Origin: Calidifontibacillus erzurumensis
Lineage (GTDB): Bacteria; Bacillota; Bacilli; Bacillales; Bacillaceae_J
Reading direction: 5' to 3'
Assembly: GCF_013303125.1 (NCBI RefSeq)
Contig: NZ_JABTTE010000016.1
Location: 1-64,000 of the forward strand
DNA: 64,000 nt
Positions 43,205 through 53,455 of the stretch are shown here, piece after piece. A model generated the notes under the pieces. The model was given only the letters and a program-made list of their open reading frames with translations, was not told the origin of the DNA and searched no databases. The position numbers and the translations under genes are program-made. Positions within the stretch are counted from its first letter, which is position 1. Each line of letters opens with the position of its first letter.

Positions 43205-43438
43205 ATGGCACAAATTGATACGAACAAATTAAAACAAGCGGAGGCAGCTACATCTTTAGCAAAAGATGCAATAACACAAGCTATTGAACAATCAGCTGCA
43301 AACACTGTTTTAGCAGCAGAGGCTTTAAAACAAGCTGCTAATGAAATTGCCCAAGCTCAAACAATGATTAGTCAAGTTCAATCCCAGCTTCAAACACAAA
43401 GTTCTTCTTCCGGTGGAGGAGCAGATTTCCAAATTTAA
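43205..43438 (+). CDS. Small Ala/Gln-rich helical protein of unknown function
   Basis: This 77-residue protein is mostly helical and rich in Ala and Gln, with a Ser/Gly-rich C-terminus (QTQSSSSGGGADFQI). A 47-residue region with repeated AxxA patterns suggests a coiled coil or helix bundle. No known domain or signal peptide is recognised. It has an excellent AGGAGG site and a preceding hairpin. It may be a spore or stress-related small protein, but this is not shown by sequence. Confidence 0.6.
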   Translation: MAQIDTNKLKQAEAATSLAKDAITQAIEQSAANTVLAAEALKQAANEIAQAQTMISQVQSQLQTQSSSSGGGADFQI

Positions 43439-43456
43439 CACAGGCGTAACTGATAA

Positions 43457-43499
43457 GGCTATCCAAAAACGATACACCGTCTTTTGGATGGTCTTTTTT
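43457..43499 (+). terminator. Intrinsic terminator after the small gene
   Basis: GGCTATCCAAAA pairs with TTTTGGATGGTC around a loop of about 13 nt, then six T residues. Confidence 0.85.
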
Positions 43500-43580
43500 A
43501 TGAAAATTTTTTTGCAATCAATGAAAAACAATAGTAAATTTAATGGGAAACAATTATTTATTAAAAGGGGTGTGGTTTAA

Positions 43581-44015
43581 ATGGCTTCATTTATTCGTTT
43601 TTTTAAAGGCAGAAAAAATTTACTTTTTATTACTTCTATTTTATTCCTTATTTTAACGGGGTGTACTTCCCAAGAGAAGCCAAGGGAAATAGAGTATAAA
43701 CCTTATACATTAGCTGAATTGGCAAAACAAGATTTTGCGAATGTCAACAAAATTGAAATTGTAAATGGTGAAACAGGAGAAGAAAAAACAGTTGAAGATG
43801 TAGAGCAAGTAAAAGAATTTATAAGAAATATGGAAGATGCTTATTTCAAGCCTGATTTCGATCAACAGCCAAGGAAAGGTTGGGAATATTTCATCACATT
43901 TTATGAAGACCGGAAAAAAGTTTTTGAATTCTACACAAATTATATAGATAATATTTATTTTAAGCCGGATGAAAAAGTAATGGCTGCAGTTGAACAACTT
44001 TTTAATTCAAAATAA
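43581..44015 (+). CDS. Small lipoprotein of unknown function
   Basis: This 144-residue protein has a lipoprotein signal (ILFLILTGC, Cys about residue 28). The mature part is acidic and has a conserved-looking pattern (ANVNKIEIVNGETGEEKTVED, then GWEYFITFYEDRKKVFEFYTNY) similar to small Bacillus lipoproteins with a YhfM-like fold, but the assignment is weak. GGGGTGTGG precedes the ATG. No partner is evident. Confidence 0.65.
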   Translation: MASFIRFFKGRKNLLFITSILFLILTGCTSQEKPREIEYKPYTLAELAKQDFANVNKIEIVNGETGEEKTVEDVEQVKEFIRNMEDAYFKPDFDQQPRKGWEYFITFYEDRKKVFEFYTNYIDNIYFKPDEKVMAAVEQLFNSK

Positions 44016-44092
44016 CTTTTGAAAATAGCTGCCTCTTTTTTCTTTGACATAAAGTGGACTTAATCCTTAAGTATAATGGAATAAATATTAGG

Positions 44093-44186
44093 GTTGATTA
44101 TAAATATTTAGAGGAGCAATCAAGATTCCTAAAATGGCCCGTGGTGGTATTGTTGATGTTGATTATAAATATTTAGAGGAGCAATC
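44093..44186. repeat. 29-bp direct repeat
   Basis: The sequence beginning GTTGATTATAAATATTTAGA is found at 44093-44121 and again, identically over 29 bases, at 44158-44186. Each copy includes an AGAGGAG ribosome-binding-like element. Sixty-five bases separate the starts. This suggests a local duplication, or a footprint of recombination. Confidence 0.85.
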
Positions 44187-44280
44187 CATTGGATTGAAGG
44201 GTAAAACAGTAATTGGAGTGCAAAGGTGGACAAGACAATGCTCACATGACAATGGTTACTGTGAAATACTGAACAAGTAG
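44134..44280 (+). pseudogene. Short open frame, probable gene remnant
   Basis: From ATG 44134 this frame reads MARGGIVDVDYKYLEEQ, then IGLKGKTVIGVQRWTR and CSHDNGYCEILNK before a stop at 44278-44280 (about 48 residues). The composition is protein-like (hydrophobic core, charged turns), but no family is recognised. The direct repeat overlaps it. No ribosome binding site lies at a normal distance from the ATG. Confidence 0.35.
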
Positions 44281-44504
44281 TAATGTTGGGTAATTATGGG
44301 AATTTGGCTATGTAACGGTGTTCCTCAACAGTTTTCAACAAACATCAAACGCGGGGTAAAAAGGAACTTCCAGCTTTTTAATCAGTCCTTTTGAAGGGAT
44401 ACAATCTTATCTAGGAAAATATATCAAATAGATAGGATTACCCGTTCTTCAGTGGTTGATAGGATTAATAGTCAAATAGAGTTTGATGAAAAAGAGGGAA
44501 AGCT

Positions 44505-45191
44505 ATGAAAACGATTTTGGTAGTAGAAGACGAAACAGCAATTTCGATCGTTTTAAAAGCTTATCTTGAAAAAGAACGTTTTAAAGTTTTGCAAGCTTTC
44601 ACGGGAAGGGAAGCAATAGAAAAATTTGACCATGATAAACCCGACTTAGTTTTGTTGGATGTCATGCTGCCGGATATAAATGGGTGGAGTGTGCTTCAAT
44701 ATATTCGTGAAAAAAATTCTTGTCCAGTTATTATGTTGACAGCGCTTGGTGATATTGACAATAAGTTGCAAGGCTTTAAGCATGGAGCTGATGATTATTT
44801 GACAAAACCGTTTATTGGCGAAGAAGTTGTTGCTAGAGTTCATGCAGTATTGCGTCGCTCTACCCAAATTATAGAAAATGAGGATGTCGTTTATTACGGC
44901 AGTTTAAAAATAGATTTTCAAGCCCATGCTGTTTCATTAAATGGTGTTGAGTTATCATTTTCTCCTCGGGATTTATCATTATTTCTTTTCTTAGCGAAAC
45001 ATCCGAACCGTACTTTTACTAGAGAACAGCTTATTGAACAGGTATGGGGAATTGATTTTGAAGGCAGCGATCGAGCGGTTGATTTAGCGATAAAGAGAAT
45101 ACGAAAAGTATTATACCGATGGCCAGAAACAGAAGGAACGATAAAAACTTTGAGAGGATTGGGGTATCAATTCAGTGTTAAAGAAAAATGA
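44505..45191 (+). CDS. OmpR-family response regulator
   Basis: This 228-residue protein has a receiver domain (about 1-115; Asp52 in VLLDVMLPD, and the Glu8/Asp9 pair) and a winged-helix DNA-binding domain (about 130-227; FSPRDLSLFLFLAKHPNRTFTREQL, GSDRAVDLAIKRIRK). It overlaps the histidine kinase start by 17 bases, so they form a two-component pair. The regulon cannot be inferred: no neighbouring target has an obvious tandem site. Confidence 0.93.
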   Translation: MKTILVVEDETAISIVLKAYLEKERFKVLQAFTGREAIEKFDHDKPDLVLLDVMLPDINGWSVLQYIREKNSCPVIMLTALGDIDNKLQGFKHGADDYLTKPFIGEEVVARVHAVLRRSTQIIENEDVVYYGSLKIDFQAHAVSLNGVELSFSPRDLSLFLFLAKHPNRTFTREQLIEQVWGIDFEGSDRAVDLAIKRIRKVLYRWPETEGTIKTLRGLGYQFSVKEK

Positions 45192-46590
45192 ACGACCCAC
45201 ACTTCTCCGTTATTGGACAACAAGGTATTTTTTAACGTTATGTATCGGTTTGTTAATCGTCGGTGTGATTTCCACAGTTTGGATCCGCCATTCGAATACG
45301 GAAAGGCGTCTTGAGATTTTAGAAATGACAGCGGAAGAAATTGCTGAGCGGATCGCATATACAAGCGAGTTCGTTCCCCTAGGTCTTTATTTGCCGAAAA
45401 TATTGGAAGATAGATTTCGGTTTTTAAGATTAGAAGGAAAACCATTAATTTACGTAACGGATCAATATGGAAGAAATATTCTCTATGGCTTGAAAGACCA
45501 AATTTACTCGAGTATTGATTTTAATAAATTAATATCATACTCCAACATAAAAAATGTACAAAAAATTTCTCTCCCTCATGGAGAAGATTTCTATTTGGTG
45601 AAAAAAGAAATCGTAAAAAATAATAGGCATATTGGCTGGGTATTTATTCTTTTGCAAGAAAATGAACTGAAACGAAGCCCTGATGAAATAAAGTTGCTTG
45701 TAATTATGTTAAGCAGCTTGGCGGCACTTGGCTGGGCTGTCATTTATTTTTTATCAAAAAAATTGTCGCGGCCGATCACCGATATGGCAACGGCTGCAAA
45801 TCGAATTGTTGAAGGGGACTATCGTATAACGGTAGATGAGACGATTAAAGAAAAAGAAATCTATGAGCTATTATATTCTTTTCGGGAAATGGCTTCCCGG
45901 CTTGAACAATTGGAATCATTGCGGACAGAGCTATTGGCAGGGGTGACCCATGAATTAAAAACACCGGTTACGGCTATTAGCGGTCTGATTCAGGCAGTTA
46001 AAGATGAAGTTGTAACTGGTGATGAAGCCAAATATTTTTTGACGCTTAGTCAAAAGGAAGTTTCGAGACTTCAAAAAATGGTTGAGGATTTACTTGATTT
46101 TAATAGTTTTGCAACCGGTAAAGTACGTATTGCAAAAGAAATGATAAACTTAAGGAAATATTTGGAGGAGATTTTATACCAATGGGAACTTCTTCATGAA
46201 TATTCGCCAAAAATGAAGTTTTCATTATCTGAACAAGAACTTTGGATTTCAACAGATCCGTTGCGGTTAAGGCAAATTATTGTGAATCTGTTAAACAATG
46301 CGAAACAGGCATGCCAAGATGATTGCGAAATAACGTTGAATATTTATGGGCGTGATAATTCGGTTTACATTGATGTTATCGACAATGGCAGCGGAATTCC
46401 AAAAGAGGAACAGCTTCTTATTTTTGAGCGTTTCTTTCGCGGCAGCAATAAGAAACATAAAATTCGCGGGCTAGGATTAGGTCTCCCATTTAGCAAAATG
46501 ATCGCCAAAGCACTCGGCGGCGACTTGTTTCTAAAAGAAAGTTCCGAACGGGGAACTATTTTTACCATACAATTACCCCGCCAGCGGTAA
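45175..46590 (+). CDS. Membrane sensor histidine kinase
   Basis: This 471-residue protein has a first membrane helix (about 15-37), an extracytoplasmic sensor region (about 40-170), a second helix (about 172-195), a HAMP linker (KKLSRPITDMATAANRIVEGDY), the HisKA box with the phosphorylated His259 (AGVTHELKTPVTAISGL) and an HATPase domain (DNGSGIPKEEQLLIFERFF, GLGLGLPFSKMIAKALGG). It starts at GTG inside the response regulator. The sensor region is not recognised, so the stimulus is unknown. Confidence 0.93.
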   Translation: MLKKNERPTLLRYWTTRYFLTLCIGLLIVGVISTVWIRHSNTERRLEILEMTAEEIAERIAYTSEFVPLGLYLPKILEDRFRFLRLEGKPLIYVTDQYGRNILYGLKDQIYSSIDFNKLISYSNIKNVQKISLPHGEDFYLVKKEIVKNNRHIGWVFILLQENELKRSPDEIKLLVIMLSSLAALGWAVIYFLSKKLSRPITDMATAANRIVEGDYRITVDETIKEKEIYELLYSFREMASRLEQLESLRTELLAGVTHELKTPVTAISGLIQAVKDEVVTGDEAKYFLTLSQKEVSRLQKMVEDLLDFNSFATGKVRIAKEMINLRKYLEEILYQWELLHEYSPKMKFSLSEQELWISTDPLRLRQIIVNLLNNAKQACQDDCEITLNIYGRDNSVYIDVIDNGSGIPKEEQLLIFERFFRGSNKKHKIRGLGLGLPFSKMIAKALGGDLFLKESSERGTIFTIQLPRQR

Positions 46591-46608
46591 CATAGAAATA
46601 GCCTAGAG

Positions 46609-46708
46609 GTGCCGGAGACGGTGTCGCAGAGGGGTCAGGCACCGCACTGGAGATGGTGCCGGAGACGGTACCGGAGAGGGGTCAGGCACCATACCGTAGA
46701 TGTGCCAC
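46609..46708. repeat. GC-rich 46-47-bp tandem repeats (set 1)
   Basis: GC-rich units starting GGTGCC at 46609 and 46655, with a partial third near 46701, each contain GGGGTCAGGCACC and ACGGT elements. Each unit holds inverted GGTGCC/GGCACC halves able to fold into a hairpin. The set is the reverse orientation of the similar repeat array at 54985-55267. It lies between the convergent stops of the kinase and the GbsR-type regulator. Composition is far above the AT-rich surroundings. Confidence 0.85.
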
Positions 46709-46798
46709 CAGAAAGAGAGAATCGAAAGGAATTTGTGGCAATGGTCCACAATCTCCTTAAATTGCGGGGATTCCGACACACTTTTTTAAGAAAAAGGA

Positions 46799-46850
46799 AA
46801 AACAGCGAATTGGAAAACTTCACCGTTTTCTCATTTCGCTGTTTTTTGTT
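46799..46850. terminator. Bidirectional terminator
   Basis: AACAGCGAATTGGAAAAC pairs with GTTTTCTCATTTCGCTGTT around a short loop, and T/A runs lie on both sides. It separates the kinase transcript and the GbsR-type regulator transcript. Confidence 0.8.
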
Positions 46851-46871
46851 TCTTTTTGGACAATACCTTTT

Positions 46872-47432
46872 TTATTTTTCCTTTTTTTCGTTTTTCGGAA
46901 TAAAATTAAATATTTCGTGGGATTCAAAGCTGTCGACAAGCCGTGTTAACCATTGATAGTAATCTAAGCAAGCGTTAAGTTTTTCAATCATCATTTCGGC
47001 TTCTGTGCGAATGTCGCTATCAATATCTTCCTGTCCTAGTAGAAGTTGTAATTCTTTCTTTGATTTTTCAATCGCGGAGACGTTCATAGAAATTGCAGGT
47101 CTCCATTTGATGGAAAATAGATCTATAAATGTTTGATACCAATCCTCTTCAGCTTGGTAAAGGTCTTTTCGGACCCCTTTTTTCCATACTTTATCCACCA
47201 TTTTTAAATCCATCAAACTTCTTACAGAGGTACTCATACTCGTTTTACTCATCCCTAATTCCTCTTTCATTTCATCAAGAGTCATCGGGTTTTTGCTGAA
47301 AAATAATAAACCGAATAATCTTCCGACTGAATCCGTAATACCGTATAAATTCATATTTTGTGCAATTGTATCAATGACTCGTTCTTTTGCCTGTTCTAAT
47401 TGCTGTTTTGGATCTAATTTCATTTTCTTCAT
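46872..47432 (-). CDS. GbsR/OpcR-type MarR-like regulator
   Basis: This 186-residue protein resembles the GbsR family of choline/glycine betaine regulators: TIAQNMNLYGITDSVGRLFGLLFFSKNPMTLDEM, then the winged helix KEELGMSKTSMSTSVRSLMDLKMVDKVWKKGVRKDLY. It is divergently oriented from opuAA with 236 bases between them, which suggests that it controls the betaine transporter. The C-terminal helical part (about 100-186) may dimerise. An in-frame alternative ATG exists three codons in. Confidence 0.88.
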   Translation of the reverse strand: MKKMKLDPKQQLEQAKERVIDTIAQNMNLYGITDSVGRLFGLLFFSKNPMTLDEMKEELGMSKTSMSTSVRSLMDLKMVDKVWKKGVRKDLYQAEEDWYQTFIDLFSIKWRPAISMNVSAIEKSKKELQLLLGQEDIDSDIRTEAEMMIEKLNACLDYYQWLTRLVDSFESHEIFNFIPKNEKKEK

Positions 47433-47552
47433 TTCCCACCATTCTAGTGTTACTTCACTGACTATAGACTACCACTATTATTTTGAAAGTAAAGAGTAGA
47501 AATTAATAGGATTTAGTAGGAAATTGGAGGAATTTTGAGAATAAGGTTTGTA

Positions 47553-47578
47553 TTGTACGTACAGTTTTTTCTGTACAA
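47553..47578. promoter_or_regulatory. Candidate operator between gbsR-type and opuAA genes
   Basis: Overlapping palindromes TTGTAC/GTACAA and GTACAG-TTTTTT-CTGTAC lie in the divergent intergenic region about 90 bp before opuAA. A dimeric GbsR/OpcR-type repressor is the natural candidate. The hairpin could also act in RNA. Confidence 0.45.
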
Positions 47579-47668
47579 ACTTTACAAAGGAATACCGCTG
47601 TTTACCGGCTTTGAGGATATGTTCTGGAAAGTTTAGACTAAAAAAGTAAAGTATTGTGAGGTGAATAT

Positions 47669-48929
47669 ATGGGACAAGTACGGACAACTAAGATAAAAGT
47701 AAAAAATTTAACGAAAATTTTCGGGAAAAATCCAAAAAAAGCTCTTCAATTAATAAAAGAAGGCTATTCAAAAGCTGAAATATTAAAAAAGACAGGCTGT
47801 ACTGTAGGAGTAAATCAGGCAAATTTTGAAGTTTACGCTGGTGAAATTTTTGTCATCATGGGTTTATCCGGAAGTGGAAAATCGACGCTCGTTAGAATGC
47901 TGAACAGGTTAATCGAGCCTACTAGTGGCTCCGTAGAAATCGATGGTGAGAATATTGTTAAAATGAATAAACAAAAATTACGTGACATTCGCCGAAAAAA
48001 AATTGGTATGGTTTTTCAAAAATTCGCCCTAATGCCCCATCGCACAGTATTAGAAAATACCGAATATGGACTGGAAATCCAAGGTGTAGAAAAAAAAGTA
48101 AGAAGACAAAAAGCATTGGAAGCTTTAAAATTAGTAGATTTGCTTGGCTATGAAAACCAATACCCCAGTCAACTAAGTGGAGGTATGCAACAGCGTGTGG
48201 GCTTGGCAAGAGCATTAGCCAATAATCCTGATATTTTACTAATGGATGAAGCGTTTAGTGCGTTAGACCCTTTGATCAGGAAAGATATGCAAGATGAGCT
48301 GTTGGAACTTCAGGGAAAAATGGAAAAAACGATTATTTTTATTACCCACGATTTAGATGAGGCTTTACGTATCGGGGACAGGATTGCATTAATGAAGGAC
48401 GGGAACATCGTGCAGATAGGAACACCGGAAGAAATATTAATGAATCCTTCCAATGAGTATGTAGAAAGATTTGTTGAAGACGTGGACTTAAGTAAAGTTC
48501 TTACAGCTGGGCACGTGATGAAAAGAGCTGAGTCTGTGCAAATCGATAAAGGATCACGCGTTGCATTACAGATGATGAAAGATCTTGGCATTTCTAGTAT
48601 TTATGTTGTTGACAAAAAGCAAAGATTACTTGGGGCAGTAACAGCTACGGAAGCAAGTAAGGCAGTAGAACAAAGAAAAAATCTTCAGGAAATATTAAAT
48701 ACATCTGTTAAAACTGTAACGAAAGAAACTCTGCTTGTAGATCTTTTTGAGGCAGTGTCAACCGCTGAGATTCCAGTGGCAGTTGTCGATAATGAAAACC
48801 GCCTTCGAGGAATCGTAATCAAAGGAGCCGTTCTTGGTGCATTGTCCGGAAATGAAAAATATATCAATCTTACATTAGAATCCGCAGAAACAATAAATCA
48901 AAACAATAAAGGAATAGGGGTGAGTGGAA

Positions 48930-48940
<11 letters not shown>
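47669..48940 (+). CDS. opuAA: Glycine betaine ABC transporter ATPase
   Basis: This 423-residue ATPase has Walker A LSGSGKST, signature LSGGMQQR, Walker B ILLMDEAF and H-loop ITHD. After about residue 275 it has two CBS domains that sense ionic strength in OpuA-type systems. GTGAGGTG precedes the ATG. It leads the opuAA-AB-AC operon for uptake of glycine betaine, proline betaine or similar osmoprotectants. The regulator gene is divergent. Confidence 0.95.
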
Positions 48941-50710
<1,770 letters not shown>

Positions 50711-51021
50711 ACGTTTAATTAATTATCAATAAAGCTGATAAAAAGGGACTATCAATAAAATTAGATCGATTCTCTTGGCTAGTTTGGAATGCTCCATTGC
50801 ATTAAGTCTGAGCTTAGGCTAATTCGGGTACTAATTCAAAATATATTTGGATTGAATTTTTGAGAAAAATATTAATGGCAGGTGGTGGAATCTCTTTTTC
50901 TTCACCTGCCATTTTTTATATTTGTTTTGGAGTTGGTAACATCTAATTTATTCAGTTTTTCCCCAGCTCCCCAATTTTTTACTTGTTATAAATTTATACT
51001 TTTGTAGTCTTTCGGAGCGCG
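50711..51021. other. Intergenic region between opuAC and iadA
   Basis: No gene is supported. The strong terminator at 50874-50917 is the only feature I see; the rest is AT-rich. Confidence 0.5.
50874..50917. terminator. Bidirectional terminator between opuAC and iadA
   Basis: AATGGCAGGTG pairs with CACCTGCCATT around a loop of about 21 nt, with T-rich sequence following on the plus strand. Confidence 0.9.
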
Positions 51022-52194
51022 CTATTCAAATGTCCCTTTCACAACAATCTCTTTTTCTAATATCATTGGTTTTCCCATAGCAATGACGCTGTCAATTTCG
51101 AGTGAATTTTTTTCAAGGATGACAAGATCAGCATCCAATCCTTCTTTAATTTGTCCTTTTTGTTTTAATTTCAAAATGGATGCAGGGTTAGAAGTAACGA
51201 CACGGATGGCCGTTTCTATTGGAATTTTATGTACCAAAATTGCTTCAACGACAGCATCATATAATGACTGTACTTTTCCTATTTTTAAACCGATTAATTC
51301 TCCATTTTTATCAAAATCTGGAAGACTTGCTTGACCATCAGAAGAAAATGTCATTTGCTCTATTGGTACATTTGCTTCAAGCATTTGTTTTAGCGCCTTA
51401 CTTGCTTTTACCTCCCCTTCCTCTAAAAATATTGGAACGGTACTTGTTGTAAAATCAACATATCCACCTTTTTTGGCAAAACGAATTCCAGCTTCAAATA
51501 AATATGGATTACGGTTCATATGAGTTGGATAAAATTGACGCAACGGGATGTCTGTTTTTTCTGCTACTTCTTCAAGTAACGATAGCATTGATAAACTATC
51601 GCCTATGTGAACATTGACAATTCCAGCCTTTCCGGATAACATTCCACCAATTCGTGCAGCTGCAGCAATTTTAGCAATTTCTTCAAAAGTTGGCTGTGAA
51701 GAACGGTGGTCTGCGATAGCAATCTCTCCGACGCCGATGATTTTATCAATTAAAATAAGATCATCTTCAATTTTGCCAGTAACAGTTTTAACAGGAATTT
51801 GGTAAGAACCGGTATGGACAAAACAAGTGATTCCTTCTTCTTCTAAAGCCCGGGCTTTGGCAATTAAAGCAGGCGTCGTTCGGGTTGTCCCATCAGTGCC
51901 AATCACGCCAACAATGGTTGTAATTCCAGCAGTTGTTGCATCTGTTAATTGCAATTCAGGCGTGCGCGTTCGAAAACCTCCTTCACCGCCTCCGCCTATG
52001 ATATGTACGTGAGAATCAATAAAACCGGGGACTATGATTTTATTTGTTGCATCAATAATATTAATATCAATGGACGATGTGGAGAAGCTGATATCATCCT
52101 TTATATAGCCGATTTTTTTATCAACAAGTAAAATATCTTTTTTTCCAAGGTAGTCTGGAGAATAAATTTCTCCGTTTTTAATAACCGTTAACAT
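51022..52194 (-). CDS. iadA: Isoaspartyl dipeptidase
   Basis: This protein of about 390 residues is a zinc amidohydrolase that cleaves isoaspartyl (beta-aspartyl) dipeptides from damaged proteins. The metal motif DSHVHIIGGGGEGG (about 60-73), the conserved Lys/His region (GKAGIVNVHIGD) and FSSDGQASLP fit the family. The frame opens at 52224, but GGAGG before ATG 52194 on the minus strand sets the start. It lies downstream of a divergent-facing EamA gene, but in the same direction. Length agrees with IadA. Confidence 0.9.
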   Translation of the reverse strand: MLTVIKNGEIYSPDYLGKKDILLVDKKIGYIKDDISFSTSSIDINIIDATNKIIVPGFIDSHVHIIGGGGEGGFRTRTPELQLTDATTAGITTIVGVIGTDGTTRTTPALIAKARALEEEGITCFVHTGSYQIPVKTVTGKIEDDLILIDKIIGVGEIAIADHRSSQPTFEEIAKIAAAARIGGMLSGKAGIVNVHIGDSLSMLSLLEEVAEKTDIPLRQFYPTHMNRNPYLFEAGIRFAKKGGYVDFTTSTVPIFLEEGEVKASKALKQMLEANVPIEQMTFSSDGQASLPDFDKNGELIGLKIGKVQSLYDAVVEAILVHKIPIETAIRVVTSNPASILKLKQKGQIKEGLDADLVILEKNSLEIDSVIAMGKPMILEKEIVVKGTFE

Positions 52195-52285
52195 AAAAGG
52201 CCTCCTTTTTTGATGGCAATTCATCCGTGTTTTGACAAAGGATCACATATGAGCGTTGTGGCAGATTTTACACAAGCTATTACCA

Positions 52286-53197
52286 TCACGTTTGAACGTT
52301 TTGGTTGAGATTTTTTGGCCGTTTTTCCTGACTTTCTTTTTTCCATAAAAAGAGAAATAATCCGGTCATTAGAATAGTGCCGCCAACCCATTGAGAAGCG
52401 GTCAATTTTTCGTTTAGGATAAAATAAGCTAAAATGGATGCACCAACTGGTTCAAATAAAATAGTCATTGAAATCGTTGAAGTGCTTAACCATTTGATCG
52501 CCCAATTAAATAATGTATGTCCTAATAAGGTTGGGATGATTGCTAATAGGAGAAATACAATCCAATCTTTCATTGGATAAGAAAAAAAAGAATAGCCAAG
52601 GATTAGATCATAAATTATTAAAGTAATAGAACTAATTGAATAAACGATAAATGTATATGTATAAAGAGAAAGGCGTTTTCGGACTGTTTGTCCAAATAAG
52701 AAATATGCTGTAACGATTATAGCAGCAACAATCGCAAGGAAATCACCTAACAAGGCCATCCCACTAACTTGGAAATCTCCCCAGCTAATGATGATGCTTC
52801 CTATGATTGCAAAAAGTCCACTTAATACAGCAACAACGGTTAATCTTTCTTTATAAAAAAAATAAGTTCCGATAAAAGCAAAAATTGGTTGAAGTGTCAC
52901 CAGTACGACTGAGCTGGCAACAGATGTATAATTTAATGATTCAAACCAAAAAATAAAATGGAAGGCAAGGAACACACCGGCAATGATCGAGTATATCCAG
53001 TCTTTTTTTTCAATAGATCGCAATTCTTGTAAATAATTTGAAGAAAAAAATGGCAGCATTAATAAAACTGCAAGTAATAAACGATAGGTAGCAGTAATTG
53101 CTGCAGGAGCTGATGAAAGTTTAACTAAAATAGCAGATGTTGAGACAGCAATGGCACCGATCGCTAATGCTAAATAATGACTTATTTTAGGTTTCAT
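52286..53197 (-). CDS. EamA-family DMT transporter
   Basis: This 303-residue protein has about ten membrane segments in two EamA halves (about 5-135 and 150-290, with the second-half motif PTLLGHTLFNWAIKWLSTSTISMTILFEPVGASILAYFIL). It shares only family-level similarity with the EamA protein at 1720. It precedes iadA in the same direction with about 90 bases between them. A role in metabolite export is possible; no substrate is identifiable. Confidence 0.87.
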   Translation of the reverse strand: MKPKISHYLALAIGAIAVSTSAILVKLSSAPAAITATYRLLLAVLLMLPFFSSNYLQELRSIEKKDWIYSIIAGVFLAFHFIFWFESLNYTSVASSVVLVTLQPIFAFIGTYFFYKERLTVVAVLSGLFAIIGSIIISWGDFQVSGMALLGDFLAIVAAIIVTAYFLFGQTVRKRLSLYTYTFIVYSISSITLIIYDLILGYSFFSYPMKDWIVFLLLAIIPTLLGHTLFNWAIKWLSTSTISMTILFEPVGASILAYFILNEKLTASQWVGGTILMTGLFLFLWKKESQEKRPKNLNQNVQT

Positions 53198-53280
53198 AAA
53201 GTCTTGAATCCCCTCATTTTATTAATATAATAATTATTATTTTAACACAGTTTCTGATTTGTCTGTAAGTATTTTACATG

Positions 53281-53322
53281 TGTGAATTTACAATTGATCT
53301 TATCTCAATTGTATGGTTCACA
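53281..53322. repeat. Imperfect inverted repeat upstream of cshA-like gene
   Basis: TGTGAATTTACAATTGA (53281-53297) is mirrored by TCAATTGTATGGTTCACA (53305-53322), with a seven-base loop. It lies between the divergent EamA and helicase genes and could be an operator or an RNA hairpin in the helicase leader. Confidence 0.5.
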
Positions 53323-53455
53323 AGATTATCAGTAGTGTTTTGAGAATAACACGGAAAATCCAATTGCTGAATATTTATTTTATTTGCGTAAGATATGGAA
53401 ATATGATAGCATTACTTAATATGCAAAATTGTAGAAGTTAGGGAGTTTTGAATAC

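Larger units (their letters stand above)
44016..44504. other. Remnant-containing intergenic region
   Basis: No intact gene is supported. The region carries a 29-bp direct repeat (44093-44121 and 44158-44186). Starting near 44134 there is a short open frame of about 48 codons containing VDYKYLEEQ, GLKGKTVIGVQRWTR and CSHDNGYCEI that does not look random, but I recognise no family. It may be the remains of a gene. Confidence 0.5.

Noticed and set aside
46635-46823. Minus-strand open frame across the first GC-rich repeats
   Set aside because: It is an effect of repeat composition and ends in the terminator; there is no ribosome binding site or family resemblance.
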